This document shows, piece after piece, positions 33,028 through 40,909 of a stretch of 64,000 nt of DNA (positions within the stretch are counted from its first letter, which is position 1; each line of letters starts with the position of its first letter). The stretch spans positions 24,620 through 88,619 of the forward strand of contig NZ_CP054213.1 of assembly GCF_013285385.1 (NCBI RefSeq), given 5' to 3'. A model generated the notes under the pieces. That model was given only the letters and a program-made list of their open reading frames with translations, ran no database searches and was not told where the DNA came from. A program made the translations under genes and the position numbers. The stretch comes from Paramixta manurensis. Lineage in GTDB: Bacteria > Pseudomonadota > Gammaproteobacteria > Enterobacterales > Enterobacteriaceae.

Positions 33028-33633
33028 ATGAAAGTAAAAGAAAAAATGGGTGACGGTCGCGGACGTCCGCGAAAGTACGCCCGGGGTGAAACTCAGTACC
33101 GGAAACTGTGGCTGCCGGAAAACCTCCTCACGGAACTGCGGGTTGCGGCGCGGGTTCGCAACTACGCCACGAACGATGAAATCATCAGCCGGCTCATTGC
33201 TTCGCTGCATCATTCGCCGCGCCGGCACGTAATTAAAACGGATGAGGGGCAGCGGCTGGTAGCGCTGGCGCGTTTATTCGACGAGTTTATTCAGTCGAGG
33301 CTCGACGTAATACGGGAACAGCATCAGGAAGATGAAAGCGTCCTTGCCGGGAAAAAAACCTTTGTGCCGGGAAATAACCGCGCCTTCAGCAGCAGCTTTC
33401 CTGAAAATCTGCGGCGGGATATGGAAATCAGCGCTCGTTTCAACCGGCGAAGCATGAATATGGAAATACAGGAGCGCCTGCTGGACTCACTGAATTATTT
33501 AACTGAACAGCAGTTGCCCGAAAATGACGAGGTGAAACGGCTGCGTGATCTGGCCATTCTGTTTGATGAATTCATACAGGAAAAGGTGGTGGTCGCCGAG
33601 AATCCCGTCGCGGGTCAGGAAAAAGAGCCTTAA
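33028..33633 (+). CDS. TraY-like protein with duplicated ribbon-helix-helix unit
   Basis: 201 residues made of two related halves. Each half has a ribbon-helix-helix segment (YRKLWLPENLLTELRVAARVR near 25-60; FSSSFPENLRRDMEISARFNR near 113-150) and then a similar helix (LARLFDEFIQSRL; LAILFDEFIQEKV). F TraY likewise has two fused RHH units and binds oriT and the tra promoter. Here the protein is longer and is read on the plus strand, divergent from traA, not as the first gene of the operon. It probably regulates the shared promoter region and may join the relaxosome; that is inference. The start codon at 33028 follows an AGAAGG-type ribosome site. Confidence 0.75.
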   Translation: MKVKEKMGDGRGRPRKYARGETQYRKLWLPENLLTELRVAARVRNYATNDEIISRLIASLHHSPRRHVIKTDEGQRLVALARLFDEFIQSRLDVIREQHQEDESVLAGKKTFVPGNNRAFSSSFPENLRRDMEISARFNRRSMNMEIQERLLDSLNYLTEQQLPENDEVKRLRDLAILFDEFIQEKVVVAENPVAGQEKEP

Positions 33634-34318
33634 GCAACGCGCGCCCGGCCGGTATATCCGTTGTCTTTTGTGGTTCCTGATTAACACCGGGAGCTAACCG
33701 TAATTATTTCAGTACGACTGTCATTCCAGGTGACGCCGGAACCGGCTTTATTGCACGGGCATTTAACCGCTTCCGGCGTACATTTCCGTCTTATTTCCCG
33801 GCAATGCCGGACTCTTCATGATGCTGAATATCCAGCCACTTCTGTCTTCCGGTCATACAAATTATCACCTGCAGTAAATTATTCCTCCGGTATGACTGCA
33901 GTGCGTCATTTAACTCTTTTTTCCTGTCAACGTCCGGCACATCAGCGTTTACCTTCTCCGGAAAAAGAAATCATCATGTGCCTGCGAAATAACGCGTTAA
34001 CGCATATAACGCAGCCCGGTTTGAGCAGCGCTATCCGCCCTGCCCGTTTTTACTAATAACAACCGTTCCGGCGCATAACGCGTTTACGCCGGTTGTGGAA
34101 AAAAGAGAACAATCAGGTACTGAATTCGGGTAAGTCAGAAAGGATAAAAGTTCAGGTATGACATATTTCAGAAAAGGACTCGCTAACTTAGATTACCTGA
34201 AATGTATGATGCTGACGCTTCTGATTTTTTCTGTCGACGGGAAAGGATAAAACGTCTTTTTTATACAGGAATGACCCTGAGCATTTACAGGGCCATCCCG
34301 GAACCGGGAGAAGCGGTA
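33634..34318. other. Gap where traJ/finP would be expected; no gene seen
   Basis: About 685 bases between the TraY-like gene and traM. F-like plasmids have traJ and the antisense RNA finP here. I find no TraJ-like frame on the minus strand, and the plus-strand frames have atypical, unrecognisable products. There is an inverted repeat around 34059-34097 (ACAACCG with CGGTTGT, enclosing CCGGCG and CGCCGG). Control of the operon therefore looks different from F. Confidence 0.5.
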
Positions 34319-34717
34319 TTACTCGTCCGCTTCATCCTGAAGGAAGAATTTATTTTCCGCGCTGTCTTCTGCGTCATTCATGGCCGTCAGGTTTGTATTA
34401 ATGAGTTCTGCCAGCCTTTCCTCTCCGCCCTCGCCGCGCATGCCAAGATACATTTCCGCCAGCATAACCATCATGATGCTGCTGGCTTCCCTGCTGCCCG
34501 CCACTTTACGGATTAACTCTTTTTTGTACCCGGTTTCGTCGAAAGCGGGTGAATCCTTTTGCAGTTTTTTTATTCTGAGCGCAAATTCAACGAGTTCATT
34601 AACAACCGAGGAGAAGTTAATATCTCCGTGTGTTGCCCCGTTCTGAATCTCCATCTGTACGTGTTCCAGCACTTCACGTTCAATCTTTTCTTTGAAGTAC
34701 ACGTTTCTTCTTGTCAT
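34319..34717 (-). CDS. traM: TraM relaxosome protein
   Basis: From the ATG at 34717 (MTRRNVYFKEKIEREV), 132 residues; F TraM is 127. An N-terminal ribbon-helix-helix domain binds sites in oriT, and a C-terminal helical bundle forms tetramers (FSSVVNELVEFALRIKKLQKDSPAFDETGYKKEL aligns with the F pattern). It links oriT to TraD. The end is acidic (QDEADE), as in F. AAGGA lies 8 bases before the ATG. An earlier in-frame start at 34762 is unlikely. It lies between oriT and the operon as in F. Confidence 0.92.
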   Translation of the reverse strand: MTRRNVYFKEKIEREVLEHVQMEIQNGATHGDINFSSVVNELVEFALRIKKLQKDSPAFDETGYKKELIRKVAGSREASSIMMVMLAEMYLGMRGEGGEERLAELINTNLTAMNDAEDSAENKFFLQDEADE

Positions 34718-34855
34718 GGGGGTTATCCTTGCCCGGGAAATGATAAAATCATCACCGGTCATTATGTAATTAAACTGTTTTTTTTCGGCAACGCTTATTG
34801 CTGTGTGGAATTAGTGTTAAAACCGATGGCGATGATTATTCTTCTGAAAGTAAGT

Positions 34856-35050
34856 GTGTGTCAATCCGGCACCGCAGATAAATTTTTAAACGGGCGCCTT
34901 AAGTGTGTTAATCCGGCACCGGACAGGCTGCCGGAACGCGATACGATGTCTTTTGACCGTCATTCATGCATAATAATCCGGCGTCTCGATGATTTTAATG
35001 TGTGTCAATCCGGCACCATCCGGCGTTTTGAGGTGTGTTAATCCGGCACC
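34856..35050 (+). repeat. Four 18-bp direct repeats in oriT
   Basis: GTGTGTYAATCCGGCACC occurs at 34856, 34903, 35000 and 35033, with Y alternating C, T, C, T. Spacings are 47, 97 and 33 bases. They lie between traM and the nick site, where F has the TraM sites (sbmA-C). They are the best candidates for TraM or TraY-like protein binding. Confidence 0.8.
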
Positions 35051-35114
35051 ACACCGACACAATAAACATTTAACCACATGTATTTATTACGTAACCACAA
35101 TTAGCACACTCAAT

Positions 35115-35242
35115 AGTGCCGTTTGCAGTGCCTGATTAACACACAATCAGGCACTGTAATGCCACACAATCAGGCACTTTTAAAACACACCTTCCGGCAC
35201 CTTAAAGTGTGTCAATCAACACACCTTTAACGGCACATGGCT
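35115..35242. repeat. Inverted and degenerate copies of the oriT repeat
   Basis: GTGCCTGATTAACACAC at 35128 is the reverse complement of the 18-bp repeat with one change in the core. It is followed by CACACAATCAGGCAC (35139) and a second copy near 35163, then ACACACCTTCCGGCACC, GTGTGTCAATCAACACACC and further fragments. Overlapping copies could fold into hairpins in single-stranded DNA. Confidence 0.65.
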
Positions 35243-35292
35243 AAAATTACAAACAATAGTCACATTAACCATCTGTTTTAAATAATAAAAAC

Positions 35293-35332
35293 TGCAAGAT
35301 TACATCTTGCGTGGGGTGTGAGTAAAATTATC
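35293..35332 (+). other. oriT: oriT nick region (F-type)
   Basis: TTGCGTGGGGTGTG at 35307-35320 matches the F nick sequence as I remember it, in which TraI cuts after GTGGGGTGT. The expected cut is between 35319 and 35320 on the plus strand. Just before it, GCAAGAT-TAC-ATCTTGC is a perfect stem-loop, as needed for termination. The 5' end then leads into the region to the right, so plus is the transferred strand. This agrees with nearly all leading genes being on the minus strand. The functional oriT probably spans about 34760-35360. Confidence 0.92.
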
Positions 35333-35522
35333 ATTGCAGAAGCGGCTTGTAAAATAACCCCATTCCTTTGATTTAAATACATCCCTGATAACCTTTGCAG
35401 GATGAACAGGAGCGCTCCGTGCGCGTCTGTAACGAATTATCTTGCATACGACGATCTGAGCGGGTATTTTTCCGTAAAATCAGGCTGCGTTATTCTGGCG
35501 CGGTTTCGGAGATAAATGACAA

Positions 35523-36035
35523 ATGAAATATGTCGCTGCCCTGACGCTGTGCGCGGTTTTTTCCGCGCAGGCAGGATCGGAGATGTGCTTTACCCGCGCC
35601 GGGCATGACTACGGAATTGATCCGCTGCTTCTTACGGCGATCTCAATTAAAGAGTCACGCCTGAAAATGAATGCTGTTAATGGCGCTAACAGCAATAAAA
35701 CGGAGGATGTGTGTGGAATGCAGGTGAACAGCTCACATTATGCTGCGCTGCAGAAATTTAATATTACACGTGACCGGCTTCTTCACGATCCCTGTATATG
35801 CGTTTACTCCGGTGCCTGGGTGCTGGCACATAACTTCCGCTCATACGGAAAAAACTGGGACAGCGTCGGCATGTATAATACCGGGCCATCACCAAAACTG
35901 ATAAAACAACGTCGTGCTTACGCAGGAGATATCAAGAATATTTATCGTATTCTGCTTGCCCGTGAAATGGTGTCGGCGAAACATTCAGCCGTACCCGCCC
36001 CGCTATTCTCATCCGGGAAAGGATCGCCCCGCTGA
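35523..36035 (+). CDS. Lytic transglycosylase (Orf169/P19 type)
   Basis: 170 residues, signal peptide MKYVAALTLCAVFSAQA. An SLT domain follows: CFTRAGHDYGIDPLLLTAISIKESRL with the catalytic glutamate in KESR, CGMQVNSSHY, and the closing MYNTGPSP motif. It opens peptidoglycan locally for the transfer channel; F orf169 and R1 P19 lie in the same place next to oriT. It is on the plus strand, away from traM. Confidence 0.93.
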   Translation: MKYVAALTLCAVFSAQAGSEMCFTRAGHDYGIDPLLLTAISIKESRLKMNAVNGANSNKTEDVCGMQVNSSHYAALQKFNITRDRLLHDPCICVYSGAWVLAHNFRSYGKNWDSVGMYNTGPSPKLIKQRRAYAGDIKNIYRILLAREMVSAKHSAVPAPLFSSGKGSPR

Positions 36036-36079
36036 ATCTCGCATATTTCGGTAACTGACATCATTTATCTCTATGCAGT

Positions 36080-36108
36080 AAAAAGCCGCCAGGTCATGGC
36101 GGCTTTTT
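36080..36108. terminator. Bidirectional intrinsic terminator
   Basis: AAAAAGCCGCC, a 7-base loop, GGCGGCTTTTT. It works on both strands and separates the plus-strand transglycosylase gene from the minus-strand DUF932 gene, whose genes converge here. Confidence 0.92.
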
Positions 36109-36109
36109 A

Positions 36110-36934
36110 TTATACCTTTTTAAGCTTCGCGAATTCTTCCGCCATTTTCCAGAGTGCCTGATTAAGTTTGATGTCGCCATCGATACCCGTTACCGGTCGC
36201 GTTGTGGTTCTTTTTCCTTTTGCTGTTCTTCCCGCAACACCGCCTTTAATCAGATTCTCCTGGACGATATTAAACGCCGTCCACAAATCGGTGCCTTTAT
36301 CGTACCAGGCGCGCGGCTGAATAATTCGCTCGGCGGTGACAGGTGGTTCCTTATCGCCATATTTATACTCAAGCGCCAGTTGCCCCAGCAAACGCCGTTC
36401 TTCATTATTAACCTGTATGCTCTTCATCATTTCAATATTATTTTCGACCTTATCGAAAACACCTAACACTTCGAAAGCGCCTTCGATTACCTGCTTCACA
36501 ATATCCCCTTTGTGCGGCACGCTGATTTCACCGAATGATTTCCAGCAGACCAGCCCGTTTTTGCAGACTTCGCGAAAAATGCCGGGGATCATCTTATAAC
36601 TGCTTGAGCCATCGTGACTGTTTACCAGAACAATCTCGGGAACTTCTTTACCGCTGGCGTTATTTCCGCGACGCAAGCGGATCATGTGTTTGGTAAAGTC
36701 ACGACGTTCTTGATCACGCACCAGAGACTGTTTTGCGTAAAATGGCTGGAACCCTTCATCACGTAACTTATCGAGCAGGGTGATTGTCGGAATATAGGTA
36801 TAACGTTCGGAGCGTGAATCATGTTTTTCGGCCGAAAACGCGCTGGGGACAATTTTCATCATCTCATCATTTGTGAGCGGGCGATTTTCGCGAATATAAG
36901 TGGGCTGAGCATAACGGGTTGCAAAACGTACCAT
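36110..36934 (-). CDS. DUF932 family protein
   Basis: 274 residues. The sequence (RPLTNDEMMKIVPSAFS, TYIPTITLLDKLRDEGFQPF, HMIRLRR, VNSHDGSSSYKMIPGIFREVCKNGLVCW) is typical of the plasmid and phage-like DUF932 family (YafZ/YfjQ type). Its biochemical role is unknown; it is common next to oriT in leading regions and is among the first genes to enter. It ends at the bidirectional terminator. The start ATG at 36934 has the usual family N-terminus. Confidence 0.88.
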   Translation of the reverse strand: MVRFATRYAQPTYIRENRPLTNDEMMKIVPSAFSAEKHDSRSERYTYIPTITLLDKLRDEGFQPFYAKQSLVRDQERRDFTKHMIRLRRGNNASGKEVPEIVLVNSHDGSSSYKMIPGIFREVCKNGLVCWKSFGEISVPHKGDIVKQVIEGAFEVLGVFDKVENNIEMMKSIQVNNEERRLLGQLALEYKYGDKEPPVTAERIIQPRAWYDKGTDLWTAFNIVQENLIKGGVAGRTAKGKRTTTRPVTGIDGDIKLNQALWKMAEEFAKLKKV

Positions 36935-36973
36935 AGTGATTACCTCTCACATAAGTTGATATTAATTTCAGGT

Positions 36974-37312
36974 TTATTTCCGACTCAATGCCCAGGCGAT
37001 CAGCTCTCTGGTCCGGGCATAACTGATGGCTGTATAACCCAGGTCGAATTCGTAAAGTGCATAGGGCCAGCCCTGCCAGACATAGATTCTCCGGGGTTCA
37101 CCATTCACTGACGGATCGTCGATTTCTTCAAAAAGAGCCAGTTCCTGCCACGTCACACCGCCAGGCCCGCAAAAGGTACCGTTATCGATGATGTATTTGC
37201 TGAGATCCTCAAACTGCTCCTCAGTCAGTCCGGTGTTGACTTCTGGCCCTTCTGAGCATGTTTTGGGAGATTCTGGCGTGGCGGTGTTGACGTTGACGTT
37301 CTGTGGGTTCAT
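36974..37312 (-). CDS. Leader-fusion protein 1 (shared N-terminus, unique body)
   Basis: 112 residues from the ATG at 37312. The first 18 residues, MNPQNVNVNTATPESPKT, are identical to those of two other genes in the window, and the DNA identity extends far upstream. After residue 19 the protein is unique: LTEEQFEDLSKYIIDNGTFCGPGGVTW, acidic, ending ARTRELIAWALSRK. I do not recognise it. A strong ribosome site (AGGAGA, 7 bases upstream) is part of the repeat. An in-frame extension to 37567 through the repeat is rejected. Confidence 0.65.
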   Translation of the reverse strand: MNPQNVNVNTATPESPKTCSEGPEVNTGLTEEQFEDLSKYIIDNGTFCGPGGVTWQELALFEEIDDPSVNGEPRRIYVWQGWPYALYEFDLGYTAISYARTRELIAWALSRK

Positions 37313-37923
37313 GGCACTTCTCCTGTTGCGGGTTACATTCATGTTTCGGTCGATCCAGTCGCGGCGAAGGGCAAAGTAGCACCGGCAGTGAACGGAGAAA
37401 GGGAGCCCCCGCAAGCCGCAGCGCAAGCGAGCGCAGCGAGTGCGAACGGGTGAGGAGGCAGCGAAGCGGTGCCCTTTCGGGAGTGAATCTGACTGTGCTA
37501 CGACCAGCCCTCCGCGAACGGGCGACCGGAATATGCTCTCCGGACGGGCAGGCGGGCAGGAACGCACCCGACACGGCGGAACGCCGGGGCGCCTTTAAAG
37601 GGCGCGAACGCGCCCGGTGAACGCACCGGCGACAGCCGGTTGCAGCCGTTGACCTCAGACATCAGACCCTAGCCGGAGGCCCGGAACCCGCAGGGTTACG
37701 GCGGAGACTGGCGGCGGTTTACCGCCGCCCTGGCGGAGTGGGGCTCGACGACCCGGCCGGCACGGACGGGGAGCCGAAGGGGGCCATGGTGGGGTTGACG
37801 TTGCCCTGAAAGCAGTACAGACAGCAGCATCACAGCAGGAAGGACCGGCGCCATAAACAAAAAGGAGAGAGAGAACGAAACGGTGAGACGGGGCGGAGGG
37901 AGATGGCCGGTGCGTCAGCACCG
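37257..37923 (-). repeat. Leading-region module R1 (promoter, leader and first 19 codons)
   Basis: 667 bases almost identical to R2 and, for about 530 bases, to R3. From right to left (direction of transcription) it holds a CCGGTGCGTCAGCACCGG hairpin, a GC-rich stretch full of inverted repeats (for example around 37575-37760), an AGCGAAGCGG segment, a ribosome site and the shared 5' coding segment. It fills the gap 37313-37995 with no other gene. The features fit an Frpo/ssi-type single-strand promoter or initiator; that is inferred from position and structure. Confidence 0.85.
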
Positions 37924-37995
37924 GCACTTCCCGGCCCGAAGGGCCTGCCGTGGGGGACCGATTTTCCGGGCACACGGCAAGCCCGGTGAAGCGAA

Positions 37996-38310
37996 TTATG
38001 CACCCTTTTCCGGGTGTGATGGCATCGGAATACCCGGATGTAAATGCACCCCGGACACGTCCGTTGTCGCCCGTGCTTTATTGAGGTCAAAAGCGGCCTG
38101 CATGGACAGCCACAGGCGCGCCGCAATGCCGAGTCCGGCTTCAAGGCGCAGGGCCATTTCCGGGCTGATTGCCGCTTTGCCGTTCGCCACCTTGCTCAGC
38201 GCCGCCGCAGACACGCCCAGGTCCTTTGCCACCCGGCGCAGGCTGACGTTGTTATCTTCCAGATACTCGGTAATGAAGCCGCCCGGATGCGGGGGATTAT
38301 GCATAGCCAT
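37996..38310 (-). CDS. higA: HigA-type antitoxin
   Basis: 104 residues with a helix-turn-helix (VSLRRVAKDLGVSAAALSKVANGKAAISPEMALRLEAGLG) and the HigA opening NPPHPGGFITEYL. It binds and neutralises the adjacent HigB-type toxin and represses the pair. Its ATG overlaps the toxin stop (TAATG), the usual higBA order with the toxin first. It lies between modules R1 and R2. Confidence 0.93.
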   Translation of the reverse strand: MAMHNPPHPGGFITEYLEDNNVSLRRVAKDLGVSAAALSKVANGKAAISPEMALRLEAGLGIAARLWLSMQAAFDLNKARATTDVSGVHLHPGIPMPSHPEKGA

Positions 38311-38591
38311 TAGTGATAGTCCTCCAGGTTGAGGATGTATGCGTCACCCTCTGTAAATTCGAATGTTATGCGCCAGTTGGCGCGGACCGTTATGGAATAC
38401 AGGTTCTTACGGTCACCTTTCAGCGGATGGAAGCGGAATCCCGGATAATTTCTGAATTCCTCCACAGAAACCGCCTCATCAATGACCAGCAAACGAAGCC
38501 GGATGCGCTCTGCGTCCTTAGCCTGAACGCCGCTGACATCCCCTTTTTCATAAAGCTTCTGCAATCCTTTATGTTTCCAGCTCTTTATCAC
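38310..38591 (-). CDS. higB: HigB-type toxin (RelE superfamily mRNase)
   Basis: 93 residues, GTG start at 38591. The sequence IKSWKHKGLQKLYEKGDVSGVQ, HPLKGDRKNLYSITVRANWRITFEF and NLEDYH is typical of HigB-1-type ribosome-dependent mRNA-cutting toxins, which cause post-segregational killing when the plasmid is lost. The conserved basic/aromatic residues (R in KGDRKN and W/R in ANWRITF) are present, so it looks intact. Confidence 0.93.
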   Translation of the reverse strand: MIKSWKHKGLQKLYEKGDVSGVQAKDAERIRLRLLVIDEAVSVEEFRNYPGFRFHPLKGDRKNLYSITVRANWRITFEFTEGDAYILNLEDYH

Positions 38592-38603
38592 GCCCTGCCC
38601 CCT

Positions 38604-38650
38604 GTTTCCTGTTAAGAAACATTATAGCAGGATGTTTCCCAACAAGAAAC
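38604..38650 (-). promoter_or_regulatory. higBA promoter with two operators
   Basis: A perfect -10 (TATAAT on the minus strand, 38621-38626) lies between two GTTTC-N7-GAAAC inverted repeats at 38604-38620 and 38634-38650. A weak -35 TTTCTT is 17 bases upstream of the -10. Two operators on either side of the -10 fit autorepression by HigA. Confidence 0.75.
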
Positions 38651-38739
38651 ACCCTGCTATGCATCCGATCGCACTGACGGTTTTCCGGCTCAGCCTCAGT
38701 CTGTGACCTTAACTGACCTGAGTCTGTTACAGGCGGCTG

Positions 38740-39135
38740 TCAGTAAATATCCTCGCGCCACATGGAGTAGCCGGCGTGGATCTCTCTTTGCAGGTAGTTT
38801 CTGGCGTGGTTCCACGCGGCCTGCCCGGTTTCGCCGAACTGCGCCAGGACAAAATTACGCGCAGCCAGCCACGCCTGTACCAGTGACAGCGGCAGTAACG
38901 GGCGCGGTACTGACCAGTCCCGGACGGCATCACGCAGGGTATCTGCGAGACTGAGCAGCGTGCCGAGCAGCAGTTCCGCACTTTCGTTCTCTTCCATGCT
39001 GCCTGCCGACAGATAGCCCAGATAATCAATTCTCTCCGAGACTGCCGGATCAAGGCCGTTGATTTTCAGCCTTTCAACCCATGTTTTGGGAGATTCTGGC
39101 GTGGCGGTGTTGACGTTGACGTTCTGTGGGTTCAT
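38740..39135 (-). CDS. Leader-fusion protein 2 (shared N-terminus, unique body)
   Basis: 131 residues from the ATG at 39135. It starts with the same 18 residues as fusion proteins 1 and 3, then continues WVERLKINGLDPAVSERIDYLG and a helical body (ESAELLLGTLLSLADTLRDAV, QAWLAARNFVLAQFG). Family unknown; no membrane segment or signal peptide. The ribosome site and the start lie within module R2. It is followed by higBA on the same strand. Confidence 0.65.
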   Translation of the reverse strand: MNPQNVNVNTATPESPKTWVERLKINGLDPAVSERIDYLGYLSAGSMEENESAELLLGTLLSLADTLRDAVRDWSVPRPLLPLSLVQAWLAARNFVLAQFGETGQAAWNHARNYLQREIHAGYSMWREDIY

Positions 39136-39745
39136 GGCACTTCTCCTGTTGCGGGTTACATTCATGTTTCGGTCGATCCAGTCGCGGCGAAGGGCAAAGT
39201 AGCACCGGCAGTGAACGGAGAAAGGGAGCCCCCGCAAGCCGCAGCGCAAGCGAGCGTAGCGAGTGCGAACGGGTGAGGAGGCAGCGAAGCGGTGCCCTTT
39301 CGGGAGTGAATCTGACTGTGCTACGACCAGCCCTCCGCGAACGGGCGACCGGAATATGCTCTCCGGACGGGCAGGCGGGCAGGAACGCACCCGACACGGC
39401 GGAACGCCGGGGCGCCTTTAAAGGGCGCGAACGCGCCCGGTGAACGCACCGGCGACAGCCGGTTGCAGCCGTTGACCTCAGACATCAGACCCTAGCCGGA
39501 GGCCCGGAACCCGCAGGGTTACGGCGGAGACTGGCGGCGGTTTACCGCCGCCCTGGCGGAGTGGGGCTCGACGACCCGGCCGGCACGGACGGGGAGCCGA
39601 AGGGGGCCATGGTGGGGTTGACGTTGCCCTGAAAGCAGTACAGACAACAGCATCACAGCAGGACGACCCGGAACCCTGAACAGAAAGGAGAAAGAGAACG
39701 AAACGGTGAGACGGGGCGGAGGGAGAGAGCCGGTGCGTCAGCACC
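39080..39745 (-). repeat. Leading-region module R2
   Basis: About 666 bases, nearly identical to R1 along its whole length (few substitutions, for example GAGCGTAGCGAG for GAGCGCAGCGAG). It carries the same ribosome site and 5' coding segment, here joined to fusion protein 2. It fills 39136-39815 with no other gene. Such close identity in noncoding DNA suggests recent duplication or ongoing gene conversion. Confidence 0.85.
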
Positions 39746-39815
39746 GCCTTTTTCCTGTCACAGAATTTTTAGCGGGACTGCACCCGACAGGGAGCGGAAA
39801 GGAAAACCCCGCTGT

Positions 39816-40181
39816 TCAGCGCGGGTCTATCAGGTCCACGACCATCGACAGGATCTCGTCCATGATATGGGGGGCCACCTTTGTGCTGTAGGTGGCCCTG
39901 CGGGCGGTAAGGTCAAGTGAGCGCAACTGATAGCACAGCGCCACGCCCGTCACCGTACCGGACTCGGTGCTGTCACCGTCCAGCCAGACGGTGACAGCCT
40001 GTGAACGCGCTGCGCGCCCGCCGCTCGTGACCGGTATACATACCGCCGTTCCGAGCGCTGCGACCAGTTCACGGGGCGAAATGACCAGATAATAATGCGG
40101 CCCTTTAAACTCCCTGCCCTCAACCGGATCGCCGTTAACATGCCATATTTCACCCTTCTGCGGGACTCTGCGCGATACCAT
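39816..40181 (-). CDS. PemK/MazF-family toxin
   Basis: 121 residues. The MazF fold is shown by PQKGEIWHVNGDPVEGREFKGPHYYLVISP, CIPVTSGGRAARSQAVTVWL, GTVTGVALCYQLRSLDLTARRA and the final alpha-helix with LSMVVDLI. It should cut mRNA at short motifs. Its ATG touches the antitoxin stop (shared base at 40181). It is nearer to ChpB/MazF variants of plasmid leading regions than to R100 PemK, so I give no gene symbol. Confidence 0.9.
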   Translation of the reverse strand: MVSRRVPQKGEIWHVNGDPVEGREFKGPHYYLVISPRELVAALGTAVCIPVTSGGRAARSQAVTVWLDGDSTESGTVTGVALCYQLRSLDLTARRATYSTKVAPHIMDEILSMVVDLIDPR

Positions 40182-40453
40182 CAGATAAACTCCCTTCCCT
40201 GCGGCGCGTCATTCGTGCCGTCGCTGATTTCGTCGTTGAGCTGGCGAATCTCATCCGGGTCAATCCCTGCCAGCAACTGCGCCACCGTTTTACGCCCACG
40301 CGCCACGCGCCCGGATGGACGGATACTGACCGCATCACCGTCTGCGGTGACGTCCAGTAAAGTGCCAACGCTCCAGCCCGCCCGGGCGGCGACGTCACTT
40401 GGAATGGTCAGAACGACTGCCCCGCCCTGTTGCCTCAGTTTTGTAACTGCCAT
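40181..40453 (-). CDS. AbrB/MazE-type antitoxin
   Basis: From the ATG at 40453 (MAVTKLRQQGGAVVLTIPSDVAARAGWSVG), 90 residues: a swapped-hairpin AbrB DNA-binding domain (1-50) and an acidic C-terminal toxin-binding tail (DEIRQLNDEISDGTNDAPQG). AGGAGG sits 7 bases before the ATG, which decides against the earlier in-frame start at 40480. It pairs with the MazF-type toxin directly downstream. Confidence 0.9.
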   Translation of the reverse strand: MAVTKLRQQGGAVVLTIPSDVAARAGWSVGTLLDVTADGDAVSIRPSGRVARGRKTVAQLLAGIDPDEIRQLNDEISDGTNDAPQGREFI

Positions 40454-40465
40454 ACGCCCTCCTGT

Positions 40466-40514
40466 GTGTAACTTTGTCACACTAATAATAGCATAGCGTG
40501 AGACAAAGTCACAC
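40466..40514 (-). promoter_or_regulatory. Operator pair upstream of the MazEF-type operon
   Basis: Two related imperfect palindromes, GTGTAACTTTGTCACAC (40466-40482) and GTGAGACAAAGTCACAC (40498-40514), face each other across TAATAATAGCATAGC. The A/T-rich centre gives a -10 (TATTAT on the minus strand). This fits autorepression by the antitoxin. Confidence 0.7.
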
Positions 40515-40527
40515 CGCTAATGCACGA

Positions 40528-40857
40528 TTACCGCCGTGATTCGTCCTGCTCAGCCTGGTAATGATGACTCGCCGACAGCAGAAGGTCACAGAACGGCATG
40601 CCGGTTTCACTGCATAAATCCATCAGGTCAGCCAGAAAGTCGACAATAACGGTTTCGGCAGGCTCACAGTCTGTATCGAGGCCGGTATAGCGGGCAAAAT
40701 AAGTCAGTGCGGCTGCAGCGGCACCCGCGCGGCTGGCGATGTCAGCATCAAACGGCTGGCGGGCAGTCACCTGCTCCGCCAGACAGGCTAAATCGGCAAA
40801 GTTCATAGTTTCAGCCGCGGGCAGGCTCAGACGTTCTGATGATGAAATGTTATGCAT
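40528..40857 (-). CDS. Unknown leading-region protein (109 residues)
   Basis: Acidic, helical protein: MNFADLACLAEQVTARQPFDADIASRAGAAAAALTYFARY, then CEPAETVIVDFLADLMDLCSETGMPFCDLLLSASHHYQAE. No signal peptide or membrane segment. Family not recognised. Codon use and high GC match the neighbouring leading genes. An internal ATG at MNFADL is an alternative start. Confidence 0.5.
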   Translation of the reverse strand: MHNISSSERLSLPAAETMNFADLACLAEQVTARQPFDADIASRAGAAAAALTYFARYTGLDTDCEPAETVIVDFLADLMDLCSETGMPFCDLLLSASHHYQAEQDESRR

Positions 40858-40909
40858 GGGACGTACCTCACTCGTGTGGCACGAGCCGGACGCATCCGGC
40901 CCCGTGTTG

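Noticed and set aside
33730..34056. A 108-codon plus-strand frame in the traJ/finP gap
   Set aside because: The product is of atypical composition, no good ribosome site was seen and no family is recognised. It is on the opposite strand from where traJ would be.
37313..37620. Open frames of about 105 codons on the plus strand in each R module, and long minus-strand extensions before the shared leader
   Set aside because: They exist because the repeats are GC-rich and nearly identical. The clear ribosome site directly before MNPQNV and the strong hairpins speak against translation there.
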